From positions 46,671,651 to 46,735,650 of the forward strand of contig NC_065571.1 in assembly GCF_937616625.2 (NCBI RefSeq): 64,000 bases of DNA, given 5' to 3'. Under the pieces are notes generated by a model. That model was not told where the DNA came from and ran no database searches. It worked only from the letters and a program-made list of their open reading frames with translations. Below, one piece after another: positions 1 through 12,266 of this stretch. Source of the DNA: Mercurialis annua (Eukaryota; Streptophyta; Magnoliopsida; Malpighiales; Euphorbiaceae). The first letter of the stretch is position 1; each line of letters starts with the position of its first letter. The translations under genes and the position numbers were made by a program.

Positions 1-375
1 AGGAAATTTTTTATACTACACTATTTCATATTTTATTTATAACTTTATACTATTGTTTTTGCTTTTGCTTTTCTAACTTTTTTTTTACGGAAAATACCTT
101 TTTTTTTATTTTACAAATATCTTTTTCACTTTTTAATGATTTATTCTCTTTTTAATTTTCTGGTATTTTATAATCGTGTTTTTAGTGTAATTATAGTATA
201 TTATAGTGTACTTATTGTGTGTTTACAGTGTGATTATGGTGTTTTTATAGTGTAATAATAATGTATATATAGTGTATTTATGGCATTTTTATAGTGTTTT
301 TATGGTGTATATTATAAAAACACTGCAAATACAACATAAACACTGCAAATACACCATAAACAATGCAAATGCACC

Positions 376-433
<58 letters not shown>

Positions 434-560
434 ACGGTAGAAATACACCAAAAAAATATAGATATACTGAAATACACCAAAAATACACTATATATATCAT
501 AAATACATCATAAATACACTATAACATAAATAATAAAAACAATCCAAATACACCATAAAC
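1..560. repeat. AT-rich degenerate short-motif array, partly mirror-inverted
   Basis: From about 180 to 310 the motif GTGTATTTATAGTG recurs with variation. From about 310 to 560 the reverse-complement type (AAATACACCATAAACACTGC) recurs, so the two halves can fold on each other, with a TA microsatellite inside the second half. No open frame of note is present; the low-complexity frames across it are artefacts. It resembles the inside of a foldback-type element, but I see no clear ends or target duplication. Confidence 0.6.
377..427. repeat. (TA)n microsatellite
   Basis: About 25 uninterrupted TA dinucleotides. The length may be polymorphic or affected by assembly. Confidence 0.95.
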
Positions 561-1946
561 TAATTCGTTCTTTATAAAATCAGTATCATTAAAATAAATA
601 AACAAATCTATGAATAAGAGAAAGACAAAATAATTATATGAATAATAAAACAATTTTATAAACAAAAAAAAAATCATAGATCTACAATAATTTATTTACA
701 AAATATTTAAATCATCACAAAAATTATAAAAAAATCTAAAAACGATGTCGAGAAATCCATAGCGCGAACGGAAGAGCCGAACAGAAAAGCGCGAATGGAA
801 AAGATGAACGAAAGAGGCGAAAAACTCATCAGAAGTAGACGAACGGAAGCGCGAACGGAAAAGCGAACGGAAGAGACGGACGAAAAAAATAACCGGAAAA
901 GACAAATGAAAAATCAAACGGGAAAAAAGAAGAAAAAAAGAGAGAGAAAAAAAAAAGAGTATGACTATGTAAAATTTTAACTTAAAATGAGATCCGTCTT
1001 TTATTTATTAGGTAGTTTTATAAATATGTTTGTTATTAGTGTATAGTGGGAAATTATGAAAAGATGGACAAATTTGTTGTAAATGTATTTGAAAATGAGG
1101 TATTTTGAAAATAATTCAGATTTTTCATTCAAATAAAAAATAATTCATAATGATTAGTAATTAACAAGTAAATATTTATTTATTTTTTAGTTAATATATA
1201 AGGTATTTTGGTGACGTGGCAGCTGATGTGGCACTGTCAGTTTTTTTTAAGACTGGCAGCTGACTGAAAAAGACGGCGCCAGGGGTATTTTGGTCATATT
1301 TGGGATTTCGGGAATTTTATAACCGCCGCCACAAAGATCAGGGGGTTTAGTGCCCGTTTTTAAACATCAGGGGGTTTTGTACACGTACCCTCAAAAGTCA
1401 GGGACCATGGATGGTTATTAGCCAACCCTTCTATTTAATTATTTTTAATATTTTCATCCTTATACTAATTAAATTGTCAAATCTTTTAAATAAAGGGTAG
1501 AGACGAAAAATCAAAAAAAGGATACAAATGAACTTTTTCCTAAGTCAGGGTATAAACGAAAAAATATTATGATGTGGGTTTTTTTTAAGGGCATACATTC
1601 AAACAAATAAAATTAATATTTATTTTTTTACTCTATATATGAGAAATATAAAAAAAATTCTGAGAAGAACAGTTGAGTTCTTTGGTGAACATGTGCCAGA
1701 ACAATGGAGTTATAACTAATTCATGTGCCAGAACAATGAAGATTTTAATTCTCAGCATTGAAATAACGGAATACATAAACAATCATTTTGGCTCACATGC
1801 ATGCAAGAAATGGAAGAAACTCGTGCATGGATCTATTAGAAGAAAATTGAAGCAACTCTAACATGGGCATATAATGTTGAAAGTATCGCTTTTATAATTC
1901 ACAGCGAAGGATCATAGTTAGTTCATTATAATTTCCCTGTCGACTG
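561..1946. other. Gene-free intergenic stretch with repeat pieces
   Basis: No credible gene. Positions 757-885 contain a degenerate purine-rich array built on GCGAACGGAA. Positions 1200-1430 are a less AT-rich block with phrases such as GTGACGTGGCAGCTGATGTG and two copies of a CAGGGGGTTT phrase, which looks like a dispersed plant repeat, although I cannot find its ends. 1430-1946 is plain AT-rich DNA and presumably contains the 3' UTR of the neighbouring minus-strand gene. Confidence 0.5.
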
Positions 1947-4900
1947 TCAACTCTCTTCATCAACAAGAATGGTCGAGTCATTGCCGACTCCGATATCCAT
2001 CAACGTTGCCATTTCATCATCCAGCAATAAAGGTAGTGGGGAACCCTGTACATTATCAAACAAAAGAAATGAAACATAAAAATGAAGCTCCCTCTAAACT
2101 AATGTGAACTCAAATTTTAAAAATTAACTAAGAAATGAATAATTATCAGATATGGTGGCTATTTTAGATTTAAAGCTGGCTTTATCAGGTCCCAAAATGA
2201 GCTAACTGAATTTTTTGATCTCTGTCATTCTTAAAGAAACCTATCAAATATAGAATGTTACAGCAAGATGGGATTTCCTCGACTAATCTAGATTCTAGAT
2301 ATCCCTGCCTGTGCTTGGTTTGCGATCCGAACATAGAGAACAAATTTGGGCTGGGAAGGCAAAATGAACAAGTCTGTTCTACCTGGCCATATTTTGTTTC
2401 CACGATAAATTTCATAAAAGCTGTGAAGATGATAATTTTTGTAGCAAAATGCAGTTGTTTCGATTTAGTTATCAATTTTATAGCAAAAAGTACCAAGAGG
2501 ATGTTCATCATCAATAGCTGTTAATAAACAAAAGAAATAGGCGAGTAAGACAAACCTCTTCCTGAAGAAACAGTTTTGGCTTGACAGACTTGAGCTTGAA
2601 AAAGCTTTCACAAAGAATTTTTAGCTTGCCAACCTGGAGTGAAACATGCACTTGAATATACCTTAAAAGAATGTCCAGTGACATGCTTTAGTATGGAGAG
2701 TGTAAATATTACCGTTGTAGTTGCAGGTAATTTCTTTGTTATGAGAGGTTTCTCACCAATGGACGCACCCACACATTTCATGGTGATTGCTGCAGATTTA
2801 TCAGTGAACATAAATCTTGCTATTCATTCAGTAGAAAACAAAAGTAATTATGTAAGGGTTCATACACATAAGTCCAGAAGCCATTTTCTGAGGGCCTGAT
2901 GTTCCAATAGATGGCCTCTCATCTTCAATGCCATGGAAAGCCTTAAGCTCAGCTAACCTAGAGTCAAGTTAAGTCCACAGTCAGCGGGAAGAACATTATC
3001 TCTGAGATAATAATAATAATAAAAAACGGTAAATTTCCATAATCCATTAAATATGGAGTGTACTGGCACTTCCTGAACATGATAAATGAGGAAATATCAG
3101 GGCTAAAAATCATTTGGACTAAAGTTTAGTCCCTCTTAGAAAATAGATGAGCTCGAAAACATTTGAGATGGTTAATAATACTCGATTGACATATAGGATG
3201 CAACATATCCTGCTAATCCTGAAGTCAGCTTTAAAATCAACTATTGTAAAACCAAGCTCAAAAGTGAACTGTAGTAGGAGGTTCTCACATTGCTACAGAG
3301 AACAGTACTGTGCTTTTGGACTACAATTTCATATGCCCGAATCTAGGTACACAGTAATGGGATAATAGCTATTTTCAGTGCAACCTCTGTCTGGGATTTA
3401 ATGGCAATTAAACAGGACAATAGTTACACATGACAATGATTACCTGGGATGCAATTTTTTGATTTGATCTGGAGTATCCTGCAGCTTTGACATAACTAAC
3501 CGAACATATCTGCAAAGATGAAGCAAATATTTTCATTAAGAACATTAATTATGTCATATAAAGAATATACATATGACAGAAAATAATACTCCCTCCGTCC
3601 CAATAGAGTTGTCCACTTTGCCTTTATCACACAGTTTAAAAAAAGTAATTATTGCTTATGAATTTTATAAAATTTTCCTTACTTTTCTTGTCATACCCTT
3701 ATTTAATATATGGCCCACTTGCAATTTACTTTTAAAAGACTCATTAGTGGATTTTAAATAGGGGTAATATAGGATTTTGAGTGTAAAAGTTAGTTACTTT
3801 TTGAAAGTGGACAATAGTTTTGGGACAAAAAAATTTCTCAAAGTGGACAACTCTATTGGGACGGAGGGAGTACAATGGCAAGGATAAATAGCTTATCTTT
3901 AGGATTCCTTAATTTCCCAAAATAGAAAATAAAGGGATTCGATAAAGGATAAAGTATATACCGAATTTCTGAGTCCTTCCTTTCACGAGGAGTAACCTAG
4001 AGGCGTATGAGATCAAAGCAGATCCGATTCAGAATAGCCTCTGAAGGAAAATCAATGAGCTGCGAAGAACATAGGAGTTGCAAGTTTGAAAGTTTACCTC
4101 ACTTCCATTCAGCATTTCAACTTTTGATAATCGTGCTATCAAAACAAATCTTGGGATACCACCTTTTCCAGAATCAGTTATTGGATTTTCAGAAAGCCTG
4201 ATATCCTACAAATAAGCAGGCCAGAAAGTGTGATAACAGAAACTAGTATTTAAAGTACTCCCAGAACAAGTTTTACTTCTCAATGATTGATTCTTAATTT
4301 CTGAATGCTTCTAATTTATATTACCCAGGGTAAGACCAATATAATCTGGAGTATTGACAAGCTGCATACAGCACAATTATTTTACGTCCTTGGAATGCCC
4401 ACCTGTAACGGCGCAGCCCAACCGAGCCAGTTAACTACCAGACTCAAACAACTGACCCAAAATGATAAATCTAAGTTAACTGATAGTCAGGCCTCAAGCT
4501 TTATGTACGCATTGTCACACTCTCAACTCACCAAATGTTGGATCTTACACTACCAATCATGAGTATAAATTCATTTTATAAAAGTGGCCATAATATCAGA
4601 AAATCAGGAAGCCAGGTTCAAATGAAGTCATTAGCCCTTCCCACTTAGTTCTTGCATAATAAATGAATAGTTCTAAAAATGCTCAACCGTATGAAGTCAT
4701 TAGCCTTTCCCTATTTAATTTTCAGTAGCACGTAGATGAGTTGCATATTCCCAATATAATGTGAAGCAACTGACTTGAATCACATGTCTTAGTATCTTAC
4801 CACCAATTTGGGGAATGAATTTAGTGAGTCAACTGAGGCCAGATCCTCAATGTTGTTACCTCCTGAAGTGCATATAAGAAATTTAGATGCTTCCATCAAG

Positions 4901-7900
4901 TAAACAGAAGAGTTCAATAATAATAAAGAGGTCTACTTGATGAATTACCTAAGAGAAGGGAACGCAAACTTTGAAAAGGAACTTGAACATTAGATTCTGA
5001 CCCACTGAGTAGCTTTTTAATTGCACTGGCATCTGGGTAAAATATTTGGTTCAATTTGTTCTTGTTCAAATGAAGCTGCTCCAAACTGAGTGCAAAACAA
5101 ATTATGTAAGTTCTATAACAATTAATAGCGATTGAAAAATTGAAAATGCTTTGAATAAGTTTCTGACAGAAGAACACACACATCTTTCTGACCTTCTTAG
5201 TAGAGAAAGCTTTAAAATTTCGGTCCATTCAGCTATACAATTATCTTCCAAATTCAGAAGCCGCAAAGTATCAAATCCTTGAACAATTAAAGAAGATTCT
5301 GTCTAGAAAAGAAAGGGTCAAAAAAAAAAAAGTTGAGCTTCCAGAGGAGATTTATGCAGCGAAGCATAAGACAACTATACGAAGTATCAGAAAAAAAATC
5401 AGCTAAAACATATTTCCTAAATTTTTTCAACATTTTATAATGGGAAAAAAACTCTTGACATGTAATATCCACCAGCTTCTGCATAACTTGGTAATTCTCA
5501 ATTTCTAACAACTGAACTTGCAAAATTCAAGAGTCCCATCTTAATACAGCCATTTCACTTGACTCATCATAAATTTTTGGGAACAAGCTTCAGTTCAAAT
5601 ATTTGCTTTCATTAAGTGCTAACACAACTCTCTGCCCAAGAGGGCCTAAAATGCAGATTTTATAATCACTATACAAGGCATTTCTAGATGAAAATAGTAA
5701 TATTAAGTAAATCATTTAACACCACCATCATCAGAAGTTACTAACATTTCGCTTGTCAGGAGGGCACGGGAAAAGAAGGGTAAATTGTTGGTGGAGCTCA
5801 GTTTCCAGTGGATGGTAACAGGGAAAAGTGAACCTAAAGTTCCATTTACTTTCTTTAAGCTTTTCTTAATAGACTACTTAAATCGTTCCTCAATTCTATT
5901 AGTTGTCACTCTAACATTCCACTTCTCACCATACTAGCAAAATCAGTAACCATCCACAAAATGGTTCAAAATTTCACTTTTTGAGGATAATGAAAACTAT
6001 CATATAATATTGTGCACATAAACCCTTATGCAAAATCTATTTAGAGTGCAAGTACAATAGTTAAAAGGTACTACTTTTAATGTAGTGATGCCATTCCCCA
6101 TTAGATGCAGCTCCTCAATCACTGGCAATAAATGATTAAGAACTTCAACCTGCAAAGTCAGTTTATTTTTAGCTTTCAAAAAACAAAATAAAGGTATAAA
6201 AACCTAAACTAGAAATTAAAAACAATTGACATAAACATGAAATAAGTAGAGGTAGTCCACCTGTGTCCAATTTATTTCAGTATTGTTCAGCACTAGAATA
6301 CGGATGTTTTTAAGTTGGGGTAGATCATCAATGTTCTGTGACATCAAATTATAAGACAGATTGAGTGCTGAAAGAGCTGGCACTTGCTCACATATGGTGC
6401 CAACATCCTGCAATAGTAGATTCAAACGAGAAATTATTTAACTTCAGCACCAAGCTATAGAAGTAGCAAGTAATGAACAAATAAACGCATCCCATCACAC
6501 CTAACTTCTCCATTATGTGTTTCATATCCATAACTACATTCACCTAATGACAATTAAGACCTTCCAAATGAAAACTTAATGTCTGGAGAAAACATCCAGT
6601 TTTCATGATTTCATCATAAAGTGTTTTCTCTTTTCCCTGTCCAGAATGGAGAGGATAAAATGATTATGTTTAGCAGGTGAAATTAGAGCATGCAATAATG
6701 ACTTGTAGATCTACCAGGCCAGAATTTACAATGCGAATTTGGCAGATTTCACAAGTTTAGCAAAAATGTAAAAGTAAAATAAAATAAAGGTCCTCTGTTT
6801 TTTTCATAAAACACAAGCTTAATATCATTGACACACCTTAGAGATGCTTTGCATGTATATTTTTTTAAAATTGTGCTGGATCCTTGTTCTTGTGATTTGC
6901 AAGTGACAGAAAAAAAAGAATCAATTTATCAACCATTTAGTTCATGAACAACTGGGATAAATAAATCTGATTTATGCAAAATACAATAAATTACATGGAT
7001 TTGAATTTGATGTATCTAGAAATATTTACATCACATGTTAATCACATTACAACTAACTCGATAAACAAAAACTTGTAAAATAAGCAAAGAAAGACTATCG
7101 GTAAAGATGGCAGAAGGCAGTAACAAAATATAAGGTGCGTCATCGACAATCTTTTTAATTTCAAAATTGTGCGGCTTGACAACAAACAATAAATGCAGAA
7201 TGTACCTTCCATTCGGAAAGTAAATTTCCTGTCAGGTCTAGCTCCTTCAAATCTACAATAAAACGAGTTAATTCATGTTATACGTTGCAATCGGGACCCT
7301 AACTAACAGCCATTTTTTTTTCAAGTACAAGAAATACAACTAACTTGGCACCAAATAGCTGATTTCTGAACTTAAACTTCAGAACAACGCTGACATTATA
7401 GTAAATTAATAAATAGTAAAAAAACTAACTTGGCACCAAATTGGTGATTTCAGGTGATCCAGGACAGCTTACACCCAAAAAAGGCAGAGAAGCACTCTTC
7501 AATCCTTCAAATTTACTCAATTTATCCTTTATTTTCTCCTTTCCAACAAATTCCACAGATACCTTTCTGTTACTTGCTGAAAGCACATACATTTCATCTA
7601 CAAAAACAAACTTAATTCAAATTCCAAAATTCTTAAAGAAAATACCACCGAGTTGAGTTAGTAAAAATGAAACATACCCTCTTCTTCTTGAGTTGATTCC
7701 CCTTTGTATCTGAGATACAGACCATCTATAAGGGAAACTCCCGGACTTAGATTCTGGGCCCGAACGAATGACCCGGATCGTTCCGAGTTGGCTTGAAAAT
7801 ATTGAACACCGTTAAGCGATCCATTGTGTTTCCCTTCTCCATTGTCCCAATCGACGCCAACCCATGTGCCTGAATATCCTTCTACGGCTCCAATGTACTT

Positions 7901-7981
7901 CACTGTGCCAACTCGTCTAGGATCTTTTGCTAAGTGGACTCGCTGCCCGAGTTTGAATGACTCAGTGATGGAATCCTGCAT
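1947..7981 (-). CDS. TFCE: Tubulin-folding cofactor E (CAP-Gly, LRR, ubiquitin-like)
   Basis: Chaperone that with cofactors C and D assembles alpha/beta-tubulin dimers in the cytosol (family knowledge). Fifteen exons join without a break: 7678-7981, 7430-7597, 7206-7252, 6261-6407, 6075-6149, 5193-5302, 4949-5085, 4801-4862, 4098-4205, 3962-3996, 3444-3509, 2866-2957, 2713-2789, 2556-2633, 1947-2045. They total 1,605 nt, 534 aa, close to the roughly 530 aa of plant TFCE. An N-terminal CAP-Gly domain lies at about residues 10-80 (GKHNGSLNGVQYF), leucine-rich repeats at about 155-390 (e.g. LKELDLTGNLLSEW) and a ubiquitin-like domain from about 450 (KLPATTTVGKLKIL) to the end. All junctions are GT-AG and phases agree; the tightest call is exon 12/13. 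The start is the only N-terminal ATG before CAP-Gly. No disabling change is seen. Confidence 0.93.
3589..3870. mobile_element. Stowaway-type MITE in TFCE intron 10
   Basis: A 282-bp non-coding element flanked by TA dinucleotides (3587-3588 and 3871-3872). Terminal inverted repeats begin CTCCCTCCGTCCCAATAGAG and end with the matching inverse, typical of Tc1/mariner-derived Stowaway MITEs. A second copy of equal length lies at 35883-36164. It lies inside an intron and leaves the splice sites untouched. Confidence 0.92.
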
Positions 7982-8719
7982 TTTCTGTAGCTCTCTGTAG
8001 CTGTTACCGTGTCTACTGGTTTGTCAGTTTGAATAACCGGGTCTCGGATTACTCATTCTTTTTAGCGGTTATGGGTTACGATTTTAATTAGAAGATGAAC
8101 AAAAGATCAATTCACCCCTTTGGCAAAACACCCTTCTGAAATATAAAAAAAAATGTGGGTTTCTAATTAATCCCAATTAATCTTAATTAAACCTAAAACT
8201 CGAATTAATTAAACCTAATTTAATTAAATCCTGATTAATCTAATTATTTCCTATTAGGCGTCTTTCAATTTGAGCAAAGAAACCGAATAGTGAATTGTGA
8301 ATTGCGTGCAATGTTAGGAAATGGATTTCAATTTGTCTGTGATCTTGACTCCGTAACAAGCGATTGTGAATTTGATTAACTTTATAATAAGTATTCTAAA
8401 TTATGCTAAGTGATCGAGAATAAAAATATTGAAAGTAGATTAAATTGAACTCATAAATATGTTTACAAAATTAAAAATAAAAAATATAAGTGTTTGGAAG
8501 CGTTTTTTGCCGTTGAGTGCGGTTTTTGGAAATTTGTTCGAGGACACCAAATGACGAAGTGTTTTTTTATTTATAGAAAATGTGATGACAGTTGAAACCT
8601 CTTTAAACTCCTTACGGTTGTTTAAATTTTTTTTGATGAAAGCTTACAGCCTCTTAAATTTCAACTACCCACGTTTTGTATTTTCATATTTTATTTAAAA
8701 TTGTCTTTCACATTATATG
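7982..8719. other. TFCE 5' flank and AT-rich intergenic DNA
   Basis: The first ~100 bases should hold the 5' UTR and promoter of the minus-strand TFCE gene; no convincing TATA box stands out. Positions 8160-8250 are a degenerate run of TTAATTAA-type words (AATTAATCCTAATTAA). The rest shows nothing recognisable. Confidence 0.5.
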
Positions 8720-9116
8720 GGGTAATTGATCCTGACAATCACTGAACTTTCGAATTTTTTCATTTCAATCACTAAACTAGTTTCTTTTTCATTTTGATCA
8801 CTGAACTTTTATTTTTTTTCATTTTGGTATTTTCCGGCCAAAACTACTTAGATGGCAACTGAAATTAATTTTTTTAACCCGAAAACTTTCCATATATGCA
8901 TTATTTGATCCAAAAAGTCATTTTCAGAGTGAAATTATATATGTGTGATAAATTTTTAAAATAAAACTTGTAAAATCCGACTGTCATGTAAGCATTTTTG
9001 GCCTGAAATACCAAAATAAAAAAAATGAAAGTTCGGTGATCAAAATAAAAAAAAAATAGTTTAGTGACTGAAATGAAAAAATTTGAAAATTCGGTGATTT
9101 TCAGGATCAATTACCC
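8720..9116. mobile_element. Foldback MITE, Mutator-like
   Basis: A 397-bp element begins GGGTAATTGATCCTGA and ends in the inverse (TCAGGATCAATTACCC). The arms remain complementary, with mismatches, for roughly 120 bases each. It is bordered by CATTATATG (8711-8719) and TATTATATG (9117-9125), a 9-bp duplication with one mismatch. Long inverted repeats plus an 8-9 bp duplication are typical of Mutator-type non-autonomous elements. It has no coding capacity. Confidence 0.82.
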
Positions 9117-9399
9117 TATTATATGACTTTAAGTTACGCATTTAAAACTTTCCATGCAATTTTATGAAAGTATTTTTATGTTTGTGTTTTTTCTCCACTC
9201 ATAGGGGTTATAATTTATCCTTTTAATAAAGGCATATATCACATTCTATAATTTTGTGTTCCATCTTATGAAAACTTGTCCTGAGTAGGTTTTGATTTGT
9301 TATGGGCCACGAAAAGATTTTCTTCAACCTCTTGAATTTTGTGTACTTAACTTTTTGAATAAACCTCCTGAGGTTTGTGCTAACTTCTTGATAATAAAT

Positions 9400-10190
9400 T
9401 TTAGGAACGATGACAAAAGTACCTAAAATTTTAAAAATATTTACAAAAGTATCTGTAAATTTTTTTTATTTACAAAAATACGACTGATTTAAAATTAATT
9501 ACAAAAGTACCAAAAAATGATAATTAATTACAAAAGTACGATTTGTATAATGTCGGTATAATTATGGTATAATTTTGGAATACTAAAACTATAAATCAGA
9601 TAATTTAAAAATAATATTTGGTTATTATTGGTATAATTTCAGTATATTTTCGGTATATCGATTATAAATTTTTATATATATATTTTCTAGTTGATAATTT
9701 GTATATTTTTTTTATATGTACTTTTCACTATAGTTGGTAATGAACTAGAGAATTTGTATATTGTTGGTATAATTTTAGTATATTGTTAGGTTAATATTTA
9801 GTATGCGATGTGGTGTAATGTTAATGTAATAATAAAATTTCAGTATATTTTGATGTGTACACTTTTGGTATACTGTTGGTATAATTTTGGTATATTATTA
9901 ATTTAATTTTTAGTATACGATTTGATGTAATTTAGGTAAATTTTCATTTAATATTAATAAAATCTCAGTATGTATAAGTCAGTAAAATTTTGGTATAATG
10001 ATGATATAATGTTAGTTTATTAGTATACTGACATTATATCCACAGTATACACCGTATGTTTGATATTATTTTTTATTTTTATGTACTTTTGTAAATATTA
10101 TTAATATTTTTGTAAATGAAAAAAGTCAACATGTAGTTTTGTAATTATTTTCATTTTTTTTGGTAAATGGTGTAATTTCCTCTAAATTTT
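9400..10190. repeat. Degenerate GGTATAATTTT array with inverted edges
   Basis: From about 9540 to 10060 the words GGTATAATTTTGGTATA and GTATACTGTTGGTATAATTT recur many times with drift. Both edges carry the words TTTACAAAAGTA (left) and its inverse TACTTTTGTAAA (right), so the whole block looks like a foldback element with an internal array. No target duplication or sharp end was found. It is non-coding. Confidence 0.55.
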
Positions 10191-11050
10191 ATACTGTTTT
10201 ACTAAATTAAACTTCTCACACACATATTCATTTTTATAAAATTTAAATTACTTATATATAAATTACATAAATAATTTTAATACAAAATTATAAGAAAAAT
10301 CTACTTATGTTCAGAAACAAGCAGTACTCAGTTTGAAATTTTAAAAAAAAATTGTCATAATATGAAGGAAATTATAATTTTTTTTATAAATTTATGAATT
10401 TTTTAAAACATAAATAGTTAATTATTAGTAATTTTATAATAATTATGGTTGTCCAAAAAATGATACTATATTTTTTAGTTTGTATCATGCAACACATAAT
10501 TTGATCAAAAAATATTAAATGTTAATTTTTTTTAATAATTCAAATGGTGGATTAAGTACATGTATAATACTTAAACAATAATTTAAATATTCAAAACTTT
10601 GTCATAATTTAAAAAAATAAAATTATTTGAATTTATGAATTATTTCATATATGAGTTGAAATATTGTACAACAATTTTTAATTTTTTTACATCAATTTTT
10701 TTAATAGGCATAAGTTTTTGCCACGAATTCAATTTTGATTGATGAAGCGTGTAAATATTTCCAATTATACAGCGTGTAAATTTTTTTCAAAATTGTGTTA
10801 CATTATTTGAAGATGGATGTTTCACCCGATATGCATATCTAAATTTGATATTATTTTCCTGTTTTATAATTTGAGTATTTATCAACAATATCTTAGAACA
10901 TTTAATGCGACGAATGAAATGTTTGAGTTAAAGATTTAACACGCTAATAAGTTTCCTAATGAAGTTGGGAATAGGAATATTAATACTGATCTACTAGTTG
11001 TTGCTTTACATGCAAGCAACAATGAACCCTAATCAAGACTTGGGAAAAGG
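10191..11050. other. AT-rich intergenic stretch, nothing recognised
   Basis: No open frame, repeat unit or element end is recognisable. The last ~100 bases lie directly upstream of a TATA box and are presumably promoter sequence of the gene at 11181. Confidence 0.6.
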
Positions 11051-11052
11051 TC

Positions 11053-11059
11053 TATAAAT
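11053..11059 (+). promoter_or_regulatory. Probable TATA box of the J-like gene
   Basis: TATAAAT lies 122 bases upstream of the ATG at 11181. The interval is pyrimidine-rich (repeated CTTCACTC and TTCTTCTTC words), as in many plant 5' leaders, which would give a leader of roughly 90 nt. Confidence 0.65.
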
Positions 11060-11180
11060 CCTACTTACACCCATTCACTCTCTTCACTCTGTTTTCCCAT
11101 TCTTCTTCTTCACTTTTACTTCCCGCCTTGTTCATTCAATTCATTAACATCTTTACAATCTTTTCTGTCTGCCGAGAACC

Positions 11181-12266
11181 ATGACTCATGTTCTGCTTCA
11201 GATGGCCGAGGATTTCTTCTTGGCCAACGACCCAAATGCGGCTTACCACATGGCCAAAACTGCTTTACAGTTCGACCCCTTCTATGGCGGTCCTGAAACT
11301 GTTGACAGGTACGTTGCCGCTTACCGAGTCCATACGGCTGCGCTGTGCAAGAACCCTGCTGGCGAGATCAACTGGTACGAGATTCTTTCAATCCATGATC
11401 CTTCCGCACCTATTCAAGACATTCACAGCTTGTTCTGCAGAACCCATAAACTGATCGATCCTGAACTTCATTCTTCTGCTGCCGCCAAAGACGCGCGTAA
11501 ACTGTTGGGACAAGCTCTCGAGGTTGTGAGTGATACGGAGAGCAGAATTGCCTTTCATAAACGCTGGAATTGGCCTCTCGATTTTCAGGAAACATCGGCT
11601 ACCACCAACAAGGATGCATCTACGGCTCCTGCTACTGTAAGTCGGGAAGAAAAGCAACCAAGATCAACGTTCTGTTCTACTGCTGAGCCCCTAACACGAC
11701 GACAAGAATCCGCAAGGAAACTGGAAACCTCTGTTCGTCATAAACCCTGCAATTTGCCCTCAGTCCATCCGGCTATGAACAAGGACGCCTCGAGGGTTTC
11801 TGAACCTGTCAGAAAACAACAACAGCATCAAGATGCAAGATGGAGAGGGAACATGGAAAGCTATGCTCGAGATCGTATGAATACAAGGTCAACTGCACCT
11901 CTCACAAAAGAAGGCTCGAGGATTGCTACTACTGAATATGCGAGGAAACAACAACAACAACATCAAGAAGAAAGATGGTCAAGGAAGATGGAAAGCTATG
12001 CTCGAGATCGTATGAATACAAGGTCTACTGCACCTGTCACAAAAGAAGGCTCGAGGGTTGCTACTACTGAGTATGTGAGGAAACAACAACAACAACAACA
12101 TCAAGATGCAAGATGGAGAGGGAACATGGAAAGCTATGCTCGAGATCATATGATTACAAGGTCAACTGCACCTCTCACAAAAGAAGGCTGCTGTCCATTG
12201 AAGCCGTGCTCTGCGGTTAGGTTCAAGAAACAAGGGATCCGTCGATTGTCTTTTAATGTCAGATGA
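11181..12266 (+). CDS. J-like protein without HPD, with C-terminal tandem repeats
   Basis: Intronless gene for 361 aa. Residues ~8-60 (MAEDFFLANDPNAAYHMAKT and onward) match the N-terminal helical segment that precedes the J domain in a plant DnaJ family (also seen in DUF3444-type proteins). Residues ~64-128 align with the J domain: NWYEILSIH corresponds to the usual (D)WYxILGV, and SDTESRIAFHKR to the usual SDxxKRxxYD. The HPD tripeptide that stimulates Hsp70 ATPase is absent; the matching place reads KLIDPELH. Residues 205-336 are three ~44-residue repeats rich in Q, R, S and T. The tail is basic (RFKKQGIRR). A TATA box, leader and clean ATG argue for a real gene. Likely a J-like protein that cannot act as a classic Hsp70 co-chaperone; partner and location are unknown. 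Confidence 0.8.
   Translation: MTHVLLQMAEDFFLANDPNAAYHMAKTALQFDPFYGGPETVDRYVAAYRVHTAALCKNPAGEINWYEILSIHDPSAPIQDIHSLFCRTHKLIDPELHSSAAAKDARKLLGQALEVVSDTESRIAFHKRWNWPLDFQETSATTNKDASTAPATVSREEKQPRSTFCSTAEPLTRRQESARKLETSVRHKPCNLPSVHPAMNKDASRVSEPVRKQQQHQDARWRGNMESYARDRMNTRSTAPLTKEGSRIATTEYARKQQQQHQEERWSRKMESYARDRMNTRSTAPVTKEGSRVATTEYVRKQQQQQHQDARWRGNMESYARDHMITRSTAPLTKEGCCPLKPCSAVRFKKQGIRRLSFNVR
11793..12188 (+). repeat. Three-unit in-frame tandem repeat with growing CAA tract
   Basis: Three copies of a ~130-bp unit encode RWRGNMESYARDRMNTRSTA-type segments. Each copy has one more glutamine than the last before HQ: QQQ, QQQQ, QQQQQ. DNA identity between copies is high, so the expansion looks recent. 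Confidence 0.9.

Noticed and set aside
312..500. Tyr/Ile-repeat frames over the TA microsatellite
   Set aside because: Pure low-complexity artefact.
2185..2514. 109-residue minus-strand open frame inside TFCE
   Set aside because: It lies wholly within the intron between exons 14 and 15, which join in frame without it, and it has no family match.
7441..7656. Plus-strand frame opposite TFCE exon 2
   Set aside because: Antisense shadow; the minus-strand exon fits the family and has proper splice sites.
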